Assembly: GCA_937900135.1 (NCBI GenBank)
Contig: CALCDJ010000063.1
Coordinates: 3,926 to 67,925, forward strand
From: an uncultured Blautia sp.
GTDB taxonomy: Bacteria > Bacillota > Clostridia > Lachnospirales > Lachnospiraceae
Reading direction: 5' to 3'
DNA length: 64,000 nucleotides
Position 1 is the first letter of the stretch. Each line of letters begins with the position of its first letter. The position numbers and the translations under genes were made by a program. The notes beneath the pieces are model-generated. The model did not search any database. It was not told the DNA's origin and worked only from the letters and a program-made list of their open reading frames with translations. Positions 44,434 through 53,304 of this stretch are shown one piece after another.

Positions 44434-46143
44434 CTACATGTTCCGAAACCGCTTCTGTCGCTCCATGGCAATCTGTGTTTCATCCTTGCCGGCCTGGCTG
44501 CGAAGAAATTCTTTCATGCGTATCTTCATATACTCACAGAGTTCATCCAGATTTTCTTCACTGGCAGGAGTTTCCTCTGGAATGACCCGTTCAATGACCT
44601 TCAGTTCCTTTAAGTCGGCCGCTGTCATCTTCATCAGTTCCGCTGCTCTGGACGCTTTCTTTCCATCTTTCCACAAAATAGATGCAAACCCCTCTGGGGA
44701 CAAAATGGAATAAGTGGCATTCTCCATCATCCACACTTCATTTCCCACGCCCAGCGCCAGTGCGCCTCCACTTCCTCCCTCTCCAATTACAATGGAAAGG
44801 ATTGGCACTGTCAAATCTGAAAGCTCCATCAGATTCCTCGCAATGGCTTCTCCCTGTCCCTGCTCTTCAGCCTCCAGTCCACAGAAAGCCCCTGGAGTAT
44901 CCACAAAAGCAAACACCGGTCTGTGGAATTTTTCTGCCTGTTTCATAAGACGCAGCGCCTTTCGGTACCCCTGGGGAGAAGGCATGCCGAAGTTCCGGCT
45001 CATCTGTTCTTTGGTAGTTCTTCCCTTCTGGATTCCCACCACAGTCACCGGCTGACCGTCTAACAGAGCCAGACCGCCTGCCACGGCACCGTCATCGCCG
45101 GATACCCGATCTCCATGGAGTTCCATAAACTGGTCAAAAATCCCATAAATATATTCCAGACTTGTGGGACGTGACGTACTTCTTGCAATCTTTACCCTGT
45201 CCCATGCACTGGAAGGTTCTTTTTTTCCTTTGTGCTTCTTTTTTCCAAAAGTCTCTATGGTTCTGAAGGTCCTTTCCTCTGGAAATGCATCGTAAGGCAG
45301 ACGCTCTTTATGAAGTCTCAAAAGAAATTCCAGAGTATTCCTCATCTGTCCTCTGTTCACAATCCCATCTACAAATCCATGCTCCACCAGAAATTCTGCT
45401 TTCTGGAATCCCTCCGGAAGTTTGGTTCCAATGGTCTGCTGGATGACTCTTGGCCCTGCAAATCCAATCAAAGCCCCCGGTTCGGCAAGAATCAGATCTC
45501 CAAGCATGGCAAAGCTTGCTGTCACACCTCCTGTGGTGGGATCTGTGAGAACGGGAATATATAAAAGCCCTGCTTTTTTATGAAGCTGCACAGCTGCAGA
45601 AGTTTTGGCCATCTGCATGAGAGAATGAATTCCCTCCTGCATTCTGGCTCCTCCAGAGCAGACAAAAAGAATTACGGGAAGGCGTTCCTCCACTGCCCTC
45701 TCAAAGGCTCTCGTGATCTTTTCTCCCACCAGATAGCCCATGCTGGCCATGAAAAACCGGGGATCCATTGCGCCAAGCACCACCGGAATCTCTCCGATCC
45801 GGGCTTTTCCAATCACAAGGGCATCTGTTAAATGTGTTTTTTCCTGAAGCTTTTCCAATTTCTCTTTATAACCTGGAAAAAACAGTTCCTGAGGATTGGA
45901 AAGATGAGAAAACCATTCCTGAAAGCTTCCGGCATCCGCTACAGAACGAATCCTGGTTCTGGCTCCAATCCGAAAATATCCTCCGCATTTGGGACAGACA
46001 TAGGAATTTTCCACCACATCTTCCTTATACACCAGTTCCCCGCATTTGGGACATTTCATCCACAGTCCTTCCGGTATGGAAGGTCCTTTTTCCGGTTCTT
46101 TCCCTGCTGCTGTTTTTTTAAATAATTTTCTGAATTCTGCCAT
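44434..46143 (-). CDS. accDA: Acetyl-CoA carboxylase carboxyltransferase, beta-alpha fusion
   Basis: 569 residues joining AccD (about 1-290) and AccA (about 315-569) in one chain. It moves CO2 from biotin to acetyl-CoA, giving malonyl-CoA. AccD part: zinc ribbon with C31, C34, C50, C53 and PTTGGVTASFAMLGD. AccA part: ELHGDRVSGDDGAVAGG, GRTTKEQMSRNFGM, and IGEGGSGGALALGVG. A Lys-rich linker (GKKKHKGKKEP, about 300) joins them. Usually two genes; a fusion fixes the 1:1 ratio. Last gene of the fab operon. Confidence 0.96.
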   Translation of the reverse strand: MAEFRKLFKKTAAGKEPEKGPSIPEGLWMKCPKCGELVYKEDVVENSYVCPKCGGYFRIGARTRIRSVADAGSFQEWFSHLSNPQELFFPGYKEKLEKLQEKTHLTDALVIGKARIGEIPVVLGAMDPRFFMASMGYLVGEKITRAFERAVEERLPVILFVCSGGARMQEGIHSLMQMAKTSAAVQLHKKAGLLYIPVLTDPTTGGVTASFAMLGDLILAEPGALIGFAGPRVIQQTIGTKLPEGFQKAEFLVEHGFVDGIVNRGQMRNTLEFLLRLHKERLPYDAFPEERTFRTIETFGKKKHKGKKEPSSAWDRVKIARSTSRPTSLEYIYGIFDQFMELHGDRVSGDDGAVAGGLALLDGQPVTVVGIQKGRTTKEQMSRNFGMPSPQGYRKALRLMKQAEKFHRPVFAFVDTPGAFCGLEAEEQGQGEAIARNLMELSDLTVPILSIVIGEGGSGGALALGVGNEVWMMENATYSILSPEGFASILWKDGKKASRAAELMKMTAADLKELKVIERVIPEETPASEENLDELCEYMKIRMKEFLRSQAGKDETQIAMERQKRFRNM

Positions 46144-46190
46144 TCCTTTCCTCCTGTCAAAGGGTTTCTCATCTTCTAAACGTTATCCCC

Positions 46191-47537
46191 TTAAAGATCC
46201 TGATAATGCTCTGCAATAAAATCCGTGGTAATGTTTCCTGTCTGAAAATCCGGCTGACCAAATAATTCATACTGAAAATCCAGATTGGTCTTCACACCTT
46301 CAATGACCACTTCCCCAAGGGTACTGATCATTTTTCTGATGGCGCTTTCCCTGTCCCTGTCATGAACAATCACCTTTACCAGCATGGAATCGTAATTGGG
46401 CGGAATGGTATAGCCATTATAAATCGCTGTATCCAGACGTACTCCTTTTCCTCCTGGCAGGTGCAGAGCGGAAATAGTTCCCGGGCAGGGCATAAAATGA
46501 TGTTCTGGGTCTTCGGCATTGATCCGGCATTCAATGGCATGTCCCTTCAGTACAATGTCCTTTTGTTCCACACTCAAAGGCTCTCCTGCTGCAACCCGGA
46601 TTTGCTCTCTTATGAGATCCACACCGGAAACCATCTCCGTTACGGGATGCTCCACCTGGATTCTGGTATTCATCTCCATAAAATAAAACTCTCCGCTGCC
46701 ATCCAGAAGAAACTCAATGGTTCCCGCATTTTCATATCCCACGGCCTTTGCCGCAGCCACTGCCACAGCGCCCATTTTTTTTCTCAGCTTTTCATCAAGG
46801 GCCATACAGGGAGATTCCTCGATCATTTTCTGATGTCTTCTCTGTATAGAGCAGTCCCGCTCCCCAAGGCTTACCACATGACCGAATTTATCTCCCAGAA
46901 TCTGTACTTCCACATGGCGTGGATGCTCCACATAGCGTTCCAGGTACATGGAGTCATCCCCAAATGCCCGGACGGATTCCTGTTGGGCTGTGAGAAAATG
47001 CATACAGAGTTCCTCTTCGTCTCTGGCCACCCGCATTCCTTTTCCACCCCCTCCAGAGGAAGCCTTGATCATAACCGGATAACCGATTTTTTTTGCGGCT
47101 TTTCTGGCTTCTTCCAGCTGAAATACCGGCTTCTTTGTTCCAGGAACCACAGGAACCCCTGCTTTTTCCATGGTGTTTTTTGCTTCTGACTTGTTTCCCA
47201 TTTTTTCCATCAGGGAAGCTGAAGGACCGATGAAGGTCACATGACATTTCTCACACATTTCTGCAAACCGGCTATTTTCTGAAAGAAATCCAAAACCAGG
47301 ATGAATGGCTTCCGCTCTGGATGCCACCGTTGCGCTCAAAATCCGTTCCATGTTCAGATAACTGTCTTTGCTTTCTGCCTTTCCAATGCAGACCGCTTCA
47401 TCTGCAAGCTGTGTATGAAGCGCTTCTCTGTCTGCCTCTGAATATACCGCCACGGTACGAATCCCCATCTCTCTGCAGGCGCGGATGATCCGTACAGCAA
47501 TCTCTCCTCTGTTGGCAATTAAAATCTTACGAAACAT
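46191..47537 (-). CDS. accC: Biotin carboxylase
   Basis: ATP-grasp enzyme that carboxylates the biotin on AccB. 448 residues. Seen: N-terminal FRKILIANRGEIAVRIIRACRE, Gly-rich ATP loop SSGGGGKGMRVARD (about 160-173), the metal-binding FYFMEMNTRIQVEHPVTE (about 283-300). Follows fabZ. Confidence 0.97.
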   Translation of the reverse strand: MFRKILIANRGEIAVRIIRACREMGIRTVAVYSEADREALHTQLADEAVCIGKAESKDSYLNMERILSATVASRAEAIHPGFGFLSENSRFAEMCEKCHVTFIGPSASLMEKMGNKSEAKNTMEKAGVPVVPGTKKPVFQLEEARKAAKKIGYPVMIKASSGGGGKGMRVARDEEELCMHFLTAQQESVRAFGDDSMYLERYVEHPRHVEVQILGDKFGHVVSLGERDCSIQRRHQKMIEESPCMALDEKLRKKMGAVAVAAAKAVGYENAGTIEFLLDGSGEFYFMEMNTRIQVEHPVTEMVSGVDLIREQIRVAAGEPLSVEQKDIVLKGHAIECRINAEDPEHHFMPCPGTISALHLPGGKGVRLDTAIYNGYTIPPNYDSMLVKVIVHDRDRESAIRKMISTLGEVVIEGVKTNLDFQYELFGQPDFQTGNITTDFIAEHYQDL

Positions 47538-47576
47538 ATTTCCTCCTACCTTCGCCGGTTTCCATTGTCTGTTTTT

Positions 47577-48008
47577 TTATTCTCCCACTGCAAAGGTCAG
47601 TTCTGCAGTGACCGCCACTTTTCCATCCTGTTTCACAGCACGGGCGCTTCCCACCCCAATGGGGCCTTTTGCCTTAATGATCTCCACCTCAAGAGTGAGT
47701 ACGTCTCCCGGCTGTACCTTCTGTTTGAATTTTGCCTTCTGGATTCCGCCAAAAAAAGCGATTTTCCCCTTATTTTCCGGCTTGCTTAAAATAGCAACCG
47801 CCCCTGTCTGCGCCAGAGCTTCAATAATCAGTACCCCTGGCATCACTGGTTCCTTAGGAAAGTGTCCTGCAAAATATGGTTCCCCATAGGTCACACACTT
47901 GGTTCCTCTGGCGCGGATTCCCGGCTCAAGCTCCTCAATGGTATCAATCTGCAAAAAGGGATGTCTGTGTGGAATGATTTCCATAATTTCTTTTGCGCTT
48001 AATTTCAT
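47577..48008 (-). CDS. fabZ: 3-hydroxyacyl-ACP dehydratase FabZ
   Basis: Dehydrates 3-hydroxyacyl-ACP during fatty acid elongation. 143 residues, hot-dog fold. Seen: IPHRHPFLQID (about 11), FAGHFPKEPVMPGVLIIEALAQTGAV (active His and Glu, about 47-72). Four-base overlap with accB. No separate FabA or FabK/FabI reductase is present in the operon. Confidence 0.95.
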   Translation of the reverse strand: MKLSAKEIMEIIPHRHPFLQIDTIEELEPGIRARGTKCVTYGEPYFAGHFPKEPVMPGVLIIEALAQTGAVAILSKPENKGKIAFFGGIQKAKFKQKVQPGDVLTLEVEIIKAKGPIGVGSARAVKQDGKVAVTAELTFAVGE

Positions 48009-48478
48009 TTTTCTTCCTCCTCAATGATAAATAATGTCTGTCCATATTCTACCATAGATTCGTTCTCTGCCAGAATTTCTTTTACTTTTCCGGTAAATTC
48101 AGATTCAATTTCATTCATCAGCTTCATGGCCTCCACAATGCCAAGCACCTGACCTTTTGTCACATGATCCCCCACCTTTACATAGGGCTCTGCCTCTGGA
48201 GAGGCGCTGCGGTAAAAGGTTCCCACAAGAGGGGAGGTTACAGGGGTCCCTGCCTTTTCCAGGGAACTGCTTTCTCTTTCCGGCGCTTTTTCTGTCACTT
48301 CTCCCTGGACATCCCTTTGAAGCTCTGTTCTTTGAGGCAATTCTCCCATCAGGATCGGCTGTTTTTTCTGTTCCTCTTTTCTCATAGAAAGGGAAAAGCC
48401 TTCTTCCTGAAAACAAAAACGAGTTAGTTCAGAATTGCTGACCTCACGAATCAGCTGCATGATCTGTTCAAATTCCAT
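48005..48478 (-). CDS. accB: Biotin carboxyl carrier protein
   Basis: Carries the biotin used by AccC and AccDA. 157 residues from ATG 48478 (MEFEQIMQLIREV), six bases after AAGGAG; the ATG at 48496 sits between the fabF stop and the site. C-terminal biotinyl domain (about 80-157) with the biotinylation motif EAMKLMNE. BioY within the nearby coat-gene element supplies biotin. Confidence 0.95.
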   Translation of the reverse strand: MEFEQIMQLIREVSNSELTRFCFQEEGFSLSMRKEEQKKQPILMGELPQRTELQRDVQGEVTEKAPERESSSLEKAGTPVTSPLVGTFYRSASPEAEPYVKVGDHVTKGQVLGIVEAMKLMNEIESEFTGKVKEILAENESMVEYGQTLFIIEEEEK

Positions 48479-48498
48479 TTGCTTCTCCTTTGGCACTT

Positions 48499-49737
48499 TT
48501 ATTCTTCCACATATTTTTTTAACAGAAGGGAGGCATTATGACCTCCGAAGCCCAGAGAATTGGAAATTGCATAGCTGCATTCCATCTGGATTGGTCCTCC
48601 TGTTACATAATCCAGATCGCAGTCTGGATCTGGTACCTTCAGGCCCACTGTTTCATGAATCAGACCTTCGTTCATCTGCTTCAGGCAGGCAATGGCTTCC
48701 ACGGCACCAGCAGCTCCCAGAAGATGGCCTGTCATGGATTTTGTGGAATTTACCTTCATTTCATATGCATGTTCCCCAAACACCTTTTTGATGGCATTTG
48801 TCTCAAAAAGATCGTTGTGATGGGTACTGGTTCCATGGGCATTGACATACCATACGTCGTTGGGAGATACCCCTGCTTCCTTCATGGCAAGTTCCATGGC
48901 TTTGGCTGCTCCTGAGCCATCCTCTGCCGGAGAAGTGATGTGGTAGGCATCTGCTGTGGAACCGTAGCCTACAATCTCACCCAGGATCACGGCTCCGCGC
49001 TCTTTTGCATGGTTCCACTCCTCCAGTACCAAGATTCCTGCTCCTTCTCCCATTACAAAACCATCCCGTTCCTTATCGAATGGAATGGAGCATCGTTTCG
49101 GATCTCTGGAGGAAGACACTGCCGTCAATGCGCTGAATCCACCATATCCCATGGGACAGATAGCTGCCTCTGTACCTCCTGCGATCATCACATCTGCGTC
49201 CTTACACTGAATGGCACGATATGCCTCGCCAATGCTGCTGCTTCCTGTTGCACAGGCTGTAACTACATTGATATTTTTTCCTCTTAACCCAAACTGAATG
49301 GATACATTTCCAGAAGCCATGTTGGAGATCATCAGAGGAACCATCAGGGGATTCAGTCTCCTTGGCCCTTTGTCCAGCAGACGCTGATATTCTCTTTCAA
49401 CCACCTGAAGACTGCCGATTCCGCTTCCCACGGAACAGCCTACCCGGAAGGGATCTTCCTTTTCCATATCAAGCCCTGACTGTTCTATGGCTTCCCTGGC
49501 TGCCGCTACTGCATACTGACAAAAAGGTTCCATACGCTTTGCTGATTTTACATCCATATATGCCTTGGGATCGAAGTTTTTGATTTCTGCTGCCATATGG
49601 CTTTTGTATTCTGTCGCATCGAAACGGGTAACCTCCCCAAAGTTGGTTCTTCCCTGTTTCACACTGTCCCAGAATTCTTCCACACTCAGCCCGATGGGAG
49701 TGATTGCTCCCATTCCTGTCACAACAACACGTCTCAT
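48499..49737 (-). CDS. fabF: Beta-ketoacyl-ACP synthase II
   Basis: Elongating condensing enzyme. 412 residues from ATG 49737 (MRRVVVTGMGAITPIG), five bases after AGGAGG; the ATG at 49779 lacks a site. Seen: active Cys in NVVTACATGSSSIGEAYRAI (about 163), His in VNAHGTSTHHND (about 303), and His in STKSMTGHLLGAAGAVEA (about 337). Confidence 0.97.
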   Translation of the reverse strand: MRRVVVTGMGAITPIGLSVEEFWDSVKQGRTNFGEVTRFDATEYKSHMAAEIKNFDPKAYMDVKSAKRMEPFCQYAVAAAREAIEQSGLDMEKEDPFRVGCSVGSGIGSLQVVEREYQRLLDKGPRRLNPLMVPLMISNMASGNVSIQFGLRGKNINVVTACATGSSSIGEAYRAIQCKDADVMIAGGTEAAICPMGYGGFSALTAVSSSRDPKRCSIPFDKERDGFVMGEGAGILVLEEWNHAKERGAVILGEIVGYGSTADAYHITSPAEDGSGAAKAMELAMKEAGVSPNDVWYVNAHGTSTHHNDLFETNAIKKVFGEHAYEMKVNSTKSMTGHLLGAAGAVEAIACLKQMNEGLIHETVGLKVPDPDCDLDYVTGGPIQMECSYAISNSLGFGGHNASLLLKKYVEE

Positions 49738-49779
49738 ATTTTCCTCCTGTTTTCTTCTCAATCTATGGTTTCTCTGCAC

Positions 49780-50523
49780 TTACATACTCATACCGCCGTC
49801 AACGCTAAGCACCTGACCTGTAATGTAGCCTGCCTGATCCGATGCCAGAAAAGCAACTGCTGCTGCCACATCTTCCGGTTTTCCAAATCGTTTCAAAGGA
49901 ATCTGACTGCAGGCTTTTTCCCGGATTTTTTCTGAAAGAATCTGGGTCATTTCTGTATCCACAAAACCAGGCGCCACTGCATTGACTGTAATTCCACGGC
50001 TGGCAAATTCTCTTGCCATGGTTTTTGTTAGTCCAATTACACCAGCCTTGGAAGCTGCATAATTGGCCTGTCCTGCATTTCCAAGGACGCCGGAAACAGA
50101 GGCAATGTTAATAATGCGGCCCCTTCTCTGCTTCTGCATCTGTCTGGAAAGGTGACGAATGGTATTAAATGTACCCTTTAAATTTACCTGGATTACTGCA
50201 TCAAAATCTTCTTCCTTCATTCCCATAATCAGTCCGTCTCTTGTAATCCCTGCATTGTTTACCAGAATATCTATCCGTCCATATTCCTGAACCAGCTCCC
50301 GGCACATTTTTTCACATGCTGTAAAATCAGACACATCGCAGGGATATACTTTTGCATAGCCTCCCAGATCTTCAATCTCTTTTTTTACTTCCTCTGCCCG
50401 ATTTCTGGAACCGCAGCAGTTTAAGATTACTTCCATTCCCTCTTTTGCCAGAGTAAGAGCAATCTCTCTGCCAATTCCTCTTCCTGCACCGGTGACCAGT
50501 GCCACTTTCTTATTCTGCATCAC
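49780..50523 (-). CDS. fabG: 3-oxoacyl-ACP reductase FabG
   Basis: NADPH-dependent reductase of fatty acid elongation. 247 residues. Seen: TGAGRGIGREIA (about 12-23), NNAGITRDGL (about 91), catalytic S-Y-K with YAASKAG (about 155). GTG 50523 or ATG 50520 may be the start; both overlap the fabD stop. Confidence 0.96.
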   Translation of the reverse strand: MMQNKKVALVTGAGRGIGREIALTLAKEGMEVILNCCGSRNRAEEVKKEIEDLGGYAKVYPCDVSDFTACEKMCRELVQEYGRIDILVNNAGITRDGLIMGMKEEDFDAVIQVNLKGTFNTIRHLSRQMQKQRRGRIINIASVSGVLGNAGQANYAASKAGVIGLTKTMAREFASRGITVNAVAPGFVDTEMTQILSEKIREKACSQIPLKRFGKPEDVAAAVAFLASDQAGYITGQVLSVDGGMSM

Positions 50524-51440
50524 AGACTCTCCTTTACTTTGTTCAGATCTTCCAGGGTTTGTATGGAAAAAGCCCTTACCTCTTTATTGATTTTTTTCAG
50601 GAATCCGGTAAGTGTTTTTCCTGGTCCGATTTCCAGAAAAGTATCCACACCTTCCTGAATCATCCGTTCCACGGATTGCTGCCAGCGTACCGGCGAAGCC
50701 ACCTGATGAGCCAGCAGTTTTTTTATCTCTTTTGTATCTCTGACCAGCTCTGCAGTCACATTGGAAACATAGGGAATCGAAAATTCCTCCAGCCTTATCT
50801 CTTCCAGCGCATTTCCCAGTTCCTCTCCTGCTCTGGAAAGAAGAATGGAATGGAAGGGACCGCTGACCTTTAAAGGAAGGACTCTTTTTGTTCCCGTTTC
50901 CTTTAAACGTTCCGACGCCTTCTGCACCGCTGACGCTTCTCCTGTGATTACCACCTGGCCTGGGCAATTGTAATTGGCAATGGAGACAACCCCTTCTGTT
51001 TCTTCGCAGACTTTTTCAATCCAGGAGACTTCTGTCCCCAGCACCGCTGCCATAGCGCCCCCTGTGGGATATGCTTCCTCCATGAGAATTCCTCTTTTTC
51101 TTACAATAGTAAACACATCTCTGCTCTGCATCACACCAGAAGCAAGAAGAGCTCCGTATTCTCCAAGACTTAAACCTGCATGAAGCTGCGCTTCAATACC
51201 TGCCTCTCTTACTGCGGCAAGAATGGCCCCTTCCACAGCCACCATGGCGATCTGTGTATACTCTGTCTGATTCAGTTTTTCATTTTCTGTGAAACAAAGT
51301 TCCCCCAGATCTATGCCTGTCACTTCTGATGCCAGATCCATAACCTGACGACTTTTTTCACATTGTTCATAAAAATCTTGTCCCATTCCCCGGTACTGGG
51401 CTCCCTGCCCCGGGAATACAAAAGCGATTTTTCCCATTTG
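50520..51440 (-). CDS. fabD: Malonyl-CoA:ACP transacylase
   Basis: Loads malonyl groups on ACP. 306 residues from ATG 51440 (MGKIAFVFPGQGAQYRGMG), six bases after GGAG; ATG 51449 is nearby. Active serine in AGLSLGEYGALLASG (about 89), His in KVSGPFHSILLS (about 198), and GQVVITG. FabT-like operator just upstream. Confidence 0.96.
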   Translation of the reverse strand, partial: QMGKIAFVFPGQGAQYRGMGQDFYEQCEKSRQVMDLASEVTGIDLGELCFTENEKLNQTEYTQIAMVAVEGAILAAVREAGIEAQLHAGLSLGEYGALLASGVMQSRDVFTIVRKRGILMEEAYPTGGAMAAVLGTEVSWIEKVCEETEGVVSIANYNCPGQVVITGEASAVQKASERLKETGTKRVLPLKVSGPFHSILLSRAGEELGNALEEIRLEEFSIPYVSNVTAELVRDTKEIKKLLAHQVASPVRWQQSVERMIQEGVDTFLEIGPGKTLTGFLKKINKEVRAFSIQTLEDLNKVKESL

Positions 51441-51479
51441 GCTCTCCATTTCCTTTTTTTATTAGTTTGTATATGAAAT

Positions 51480-51496
51480 AATTTGATTTACAAAGT
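51480..51496. promoter_or_regulatory. FabT-like operator upstream of fabD
   Basis: AATTTGATTTACAAAGT; reverse ACTTTGTAAATCAAATT. It agrees with the acpP operator at 14 of 17 bases. No strong promoter is seen nearby, so it may act on read-through or on a weak promoter. Confidence 0.7.
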
Positions 51497-51504
51497 ATTT
51501 GTTC

Positions 51505-51541
51505 AAAAAATTCTCCTTAAGGCTGTGATGCCCTAAGGAGA
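51505..51541 (-). terminator. Terminator between acpP and fabD
   Basis: TCTCCTTAAGGC / GCCCTAAGGAGA stem (51512-51541) followed by TTTTTT on the minus strand. It would set acpP transcripts above those of the rest of the operon. Confidence 0.8.
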
Positions 51542-51554
51542 TTTCAGGAAGACT

Positions 51555-51788
51555 TTATGCTTCCACGCCTTTATTTTTCAGATATTCCATAACATCCCCA
51601 ACAGTTTCCAGCTCATTGAGCTCTTCTGCAGGGATCTCAATATTGTATTCATCTTCCAGAGCCATTACCAGTTCAAAAAGGTCCAGAGAATCTGCTCCTA
51701 AATCATCCTTAAAAGAAGTCTCTGCTGTAATTTCTGCTTCAGAACAGCTTAACTGTTCTGCGATCATGGTTTTCATTTTTTCTAACAT
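51555..51788 (-). CDS. acpP: Acyl carrier protein
   Basis: Carries fatty acid intermediates on phosphopantetheine. 77 residues from ATG 51788 (MLEKMKTMIAEQL), after AAGGAG; the longer frame up to 51857 covers the operator. Attachment Ser in DDLGADSLDLFELVMALE. Acidic, as usual. First gene of the fatty-acid cluster, with its own promoter, operator and terminator. Confidence 0.97.
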   Translation of the reverse strand: MLEKMKTMIAEQLSCSEAEITAETSFKDDLGADSLDLFELVMALEDEYNIEIPAEELNELETVGDVMEYLKNKGVEA

Positions 51789-51843
51789 TTCTTTCTTCTC
51801 CTTTATTTCGCTGTACCTTATTTCGTACAGGTCCTTATCTTTT

Positions 51844-51860
51844 ACTTTGATGTTCAAAGT
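51844..51860. promoter_or_regulatory. FabT-like operator upstream of acpP
   Basis: ACTTTGATGTTCAAAGT, a perfect palindrome with arms ACTTTGA/TCAAAGT, close to the FabT consensus AGTTTGA-N3-TCAAACT. It overlaps the -10 box. Confidence 0.8.
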
Positions 51861-51886
51861 ATATATTCTGTCTCCCCATTTGTCAA
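51858..51886 (-). promoter_or_regulatory. Promoter of acpP
   Basis: TTGACA (51881-51886), 17 bases, TATACT (51858-51863), on the minus strand: 6/6 and 5/6. Confidence 0.85.
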
Positions 51887-51914
51887 TAGTCTTTTTCCAT
51901 ATATTTCTACAAAA

Positions 51915-53072
51915 TTATAAAAGCTGCTCCGGTTCCTGGAATTTAATCTGTCTTGCCACGCTCAAAGCAATCCCCATTTCCGCCATCAGGAACAGAATGG
52001 AAGTTCCTCCGTAGCTGATAAAAGGAAGGGTGACACCTGTGTTGGGCATCAGATTCAAAACCACCGCTATATTAAATATAACCTGAAGGGCAATGTGGAT
52101 AAATACACCACTGACCATAAGAGAGCCAAACATATCCGGCGCATTCTGTGCAATAAAGAACAGCCGGTACAAAAGATAAGCAAACAAAAGCAATACAATG
52201 ATTCCTCCCAGGATTCCCAGTTCTTCACATACAATTGAAAAAATCATATCGTTCTGCGCCTCGGGAACGCTTCCCAGCTTCTGAATGCTGTTGCCAAGGC
52301 CCCTTCCCAGAAAACCGCCGGAGCCAATGGCATATAATGCCTGCAGCGTCTGGTATCCGTCTCCAGATGCATAATCCTCCGGATGCAGCCATACCAAAAT
52401 TCTTCGGATACGGAAACTGCTGCTGGTTTCCATTGTGGAGGATAGAAACAGCACAAAGCCTGTAATTGCCACTGCTGCCACTGCAAGGATGATCAAAAAA
52501 GGCTTCATCTGGGGATGAGCGATAAAGATCAGTCCTGCAGTAATACAGAAAATAATAATCGCGGTACTTAAGTTATCGGTAAAAACATAGGCTACCAGCG
52601 CCAGAAGGCCGCCCATGGCACCTAAAACCATACACGCTTTCAAAGTCGCTACCTGTTTGCCCATCTGAACAATGGTATAGGACAGACAGACAATAACCGC
52701 AATCTTGGCAATCTCTGCCGGCTGGAACTGGGGCAGCGGTCCCAGCTGCAGCCAGCGCTTGGCGCCGTTGGCTGATCTGCCTAAGGGGGTCTTAACCAGA
52801 ACCATCAATATCAGCGCCGCTCCATATAAAATAGATGTGAAATGCGCCAGAATATGATAATCCAGCTTGGATATGATCAATGCCATAAAAATACATCCGG
52901 CACTGATTACAGCCTGTCTCTTAAAATAATGCATGTCGTCGCCAAACTCCAGCTCTGCTGTATACGCGCTTGTGCTGTACAGCATAATCAGTCCGAAGCA
53001 GGTCAGCAACACAATCACAGCCACCAGATTAAAATCATAATAATCGGTTTGTGTCTTTTTTGTTCTTCCCAT
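51915..53072 (-). CDS. ftsW: SEDS peptidoglycan glycosyltransferase, FtsW/SpoVE type
   Basis: Membrane enzyme polymerising lipid II at division or spore-cortex sites. 385 residues from ATG 53072 (MGRTKKTQTDYYDFN), after AGGTGA; about ten hydrophobic helices. Seen: GRSANGAKRWLQLGPLPQFQPAE (about 95-117), VCEELGILGG and NTGVTLPFISYGGTS (about 350), all SEDS signatures. Between the operon and the MMPL cassette, without murG or other mur genes, so SpoVE is as likely as FtsW. Confidence 0.92.
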   Translation of the reverse strand: MGRTKKTQTDYYDFNLVAVIVLLTCFGLIMLYSTSAYTAELEFGDDMHYFKRQAVISAGCIFMALIISKLDYHILAHFTSILYGAALILMVLVKTPLGRSANGAKRWLQLGPLPQFQPAEIAKIAVIVCLSYTIVQMGKQVATLKACMVLGAMGGLLALVAYVFTDNLSTAIIIFCITAGLIFIAHPQMKPFLIILAVAAVAITGFVLFLSSTMETSSSFRIRRILVWLHPEDYASGDGYQTLQALYAIGSGGFLGRGLGNSIQKLGSVPEAQNDMIFSIVCEELGILGGIIVLLLFAYLLYRLFFIAQNAPDMFGSLMVSGVFIHIALQVIFNIAVVLNLMPNTGVTLPFISYGGTSILFLMAEMGIALSVARQIKFQEPEQLL

Positions 53073-53164
53073 TGGTTCACCTGATACCTTCCAAAATATG
53101 GCCGGGAACCCCCGGCACACATTCTATATTCCTGACATTTTATGGTTTCTCCTGAATTTTTTTT

Positions 53165-53193
53165 ATTATAGCAGAAACCCTCCCATGAAGCAA
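53165..53193 (-). promoter_or_regulatory. Candidate promoter of ftsW
   Basis: TTGCTT (53188-53193), 17 bases, TATAAT (53165-53170). A GCCGGG/CCCGGC hairpin lies at 53101-53116 in the leader. Confidence 0.5.
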
Positions 53194-53237
53194 GTCTGCT
53201 TCCAGGCTCTCATGGAAGTCTTCCAAAGGCGGAACCG

Positions 53238-53281
53238 CATTACAGCCGACGCCATGGAATCCCCGGCTGCCGGCTGTAATG
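53238..53281. other. Hairpin after the heptad-repeat gene
   Basis: CATTACAGCCG / CGGCTGTAATG arms, no T-run on either strand. It is 24 bases downstream of the heptad-repeat gene and could stop or protect that transcript. Confidence 0.45.
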
Positions 53282-53304
53282 AAAGGATTAACGCTTTTTC
53301 TTAT

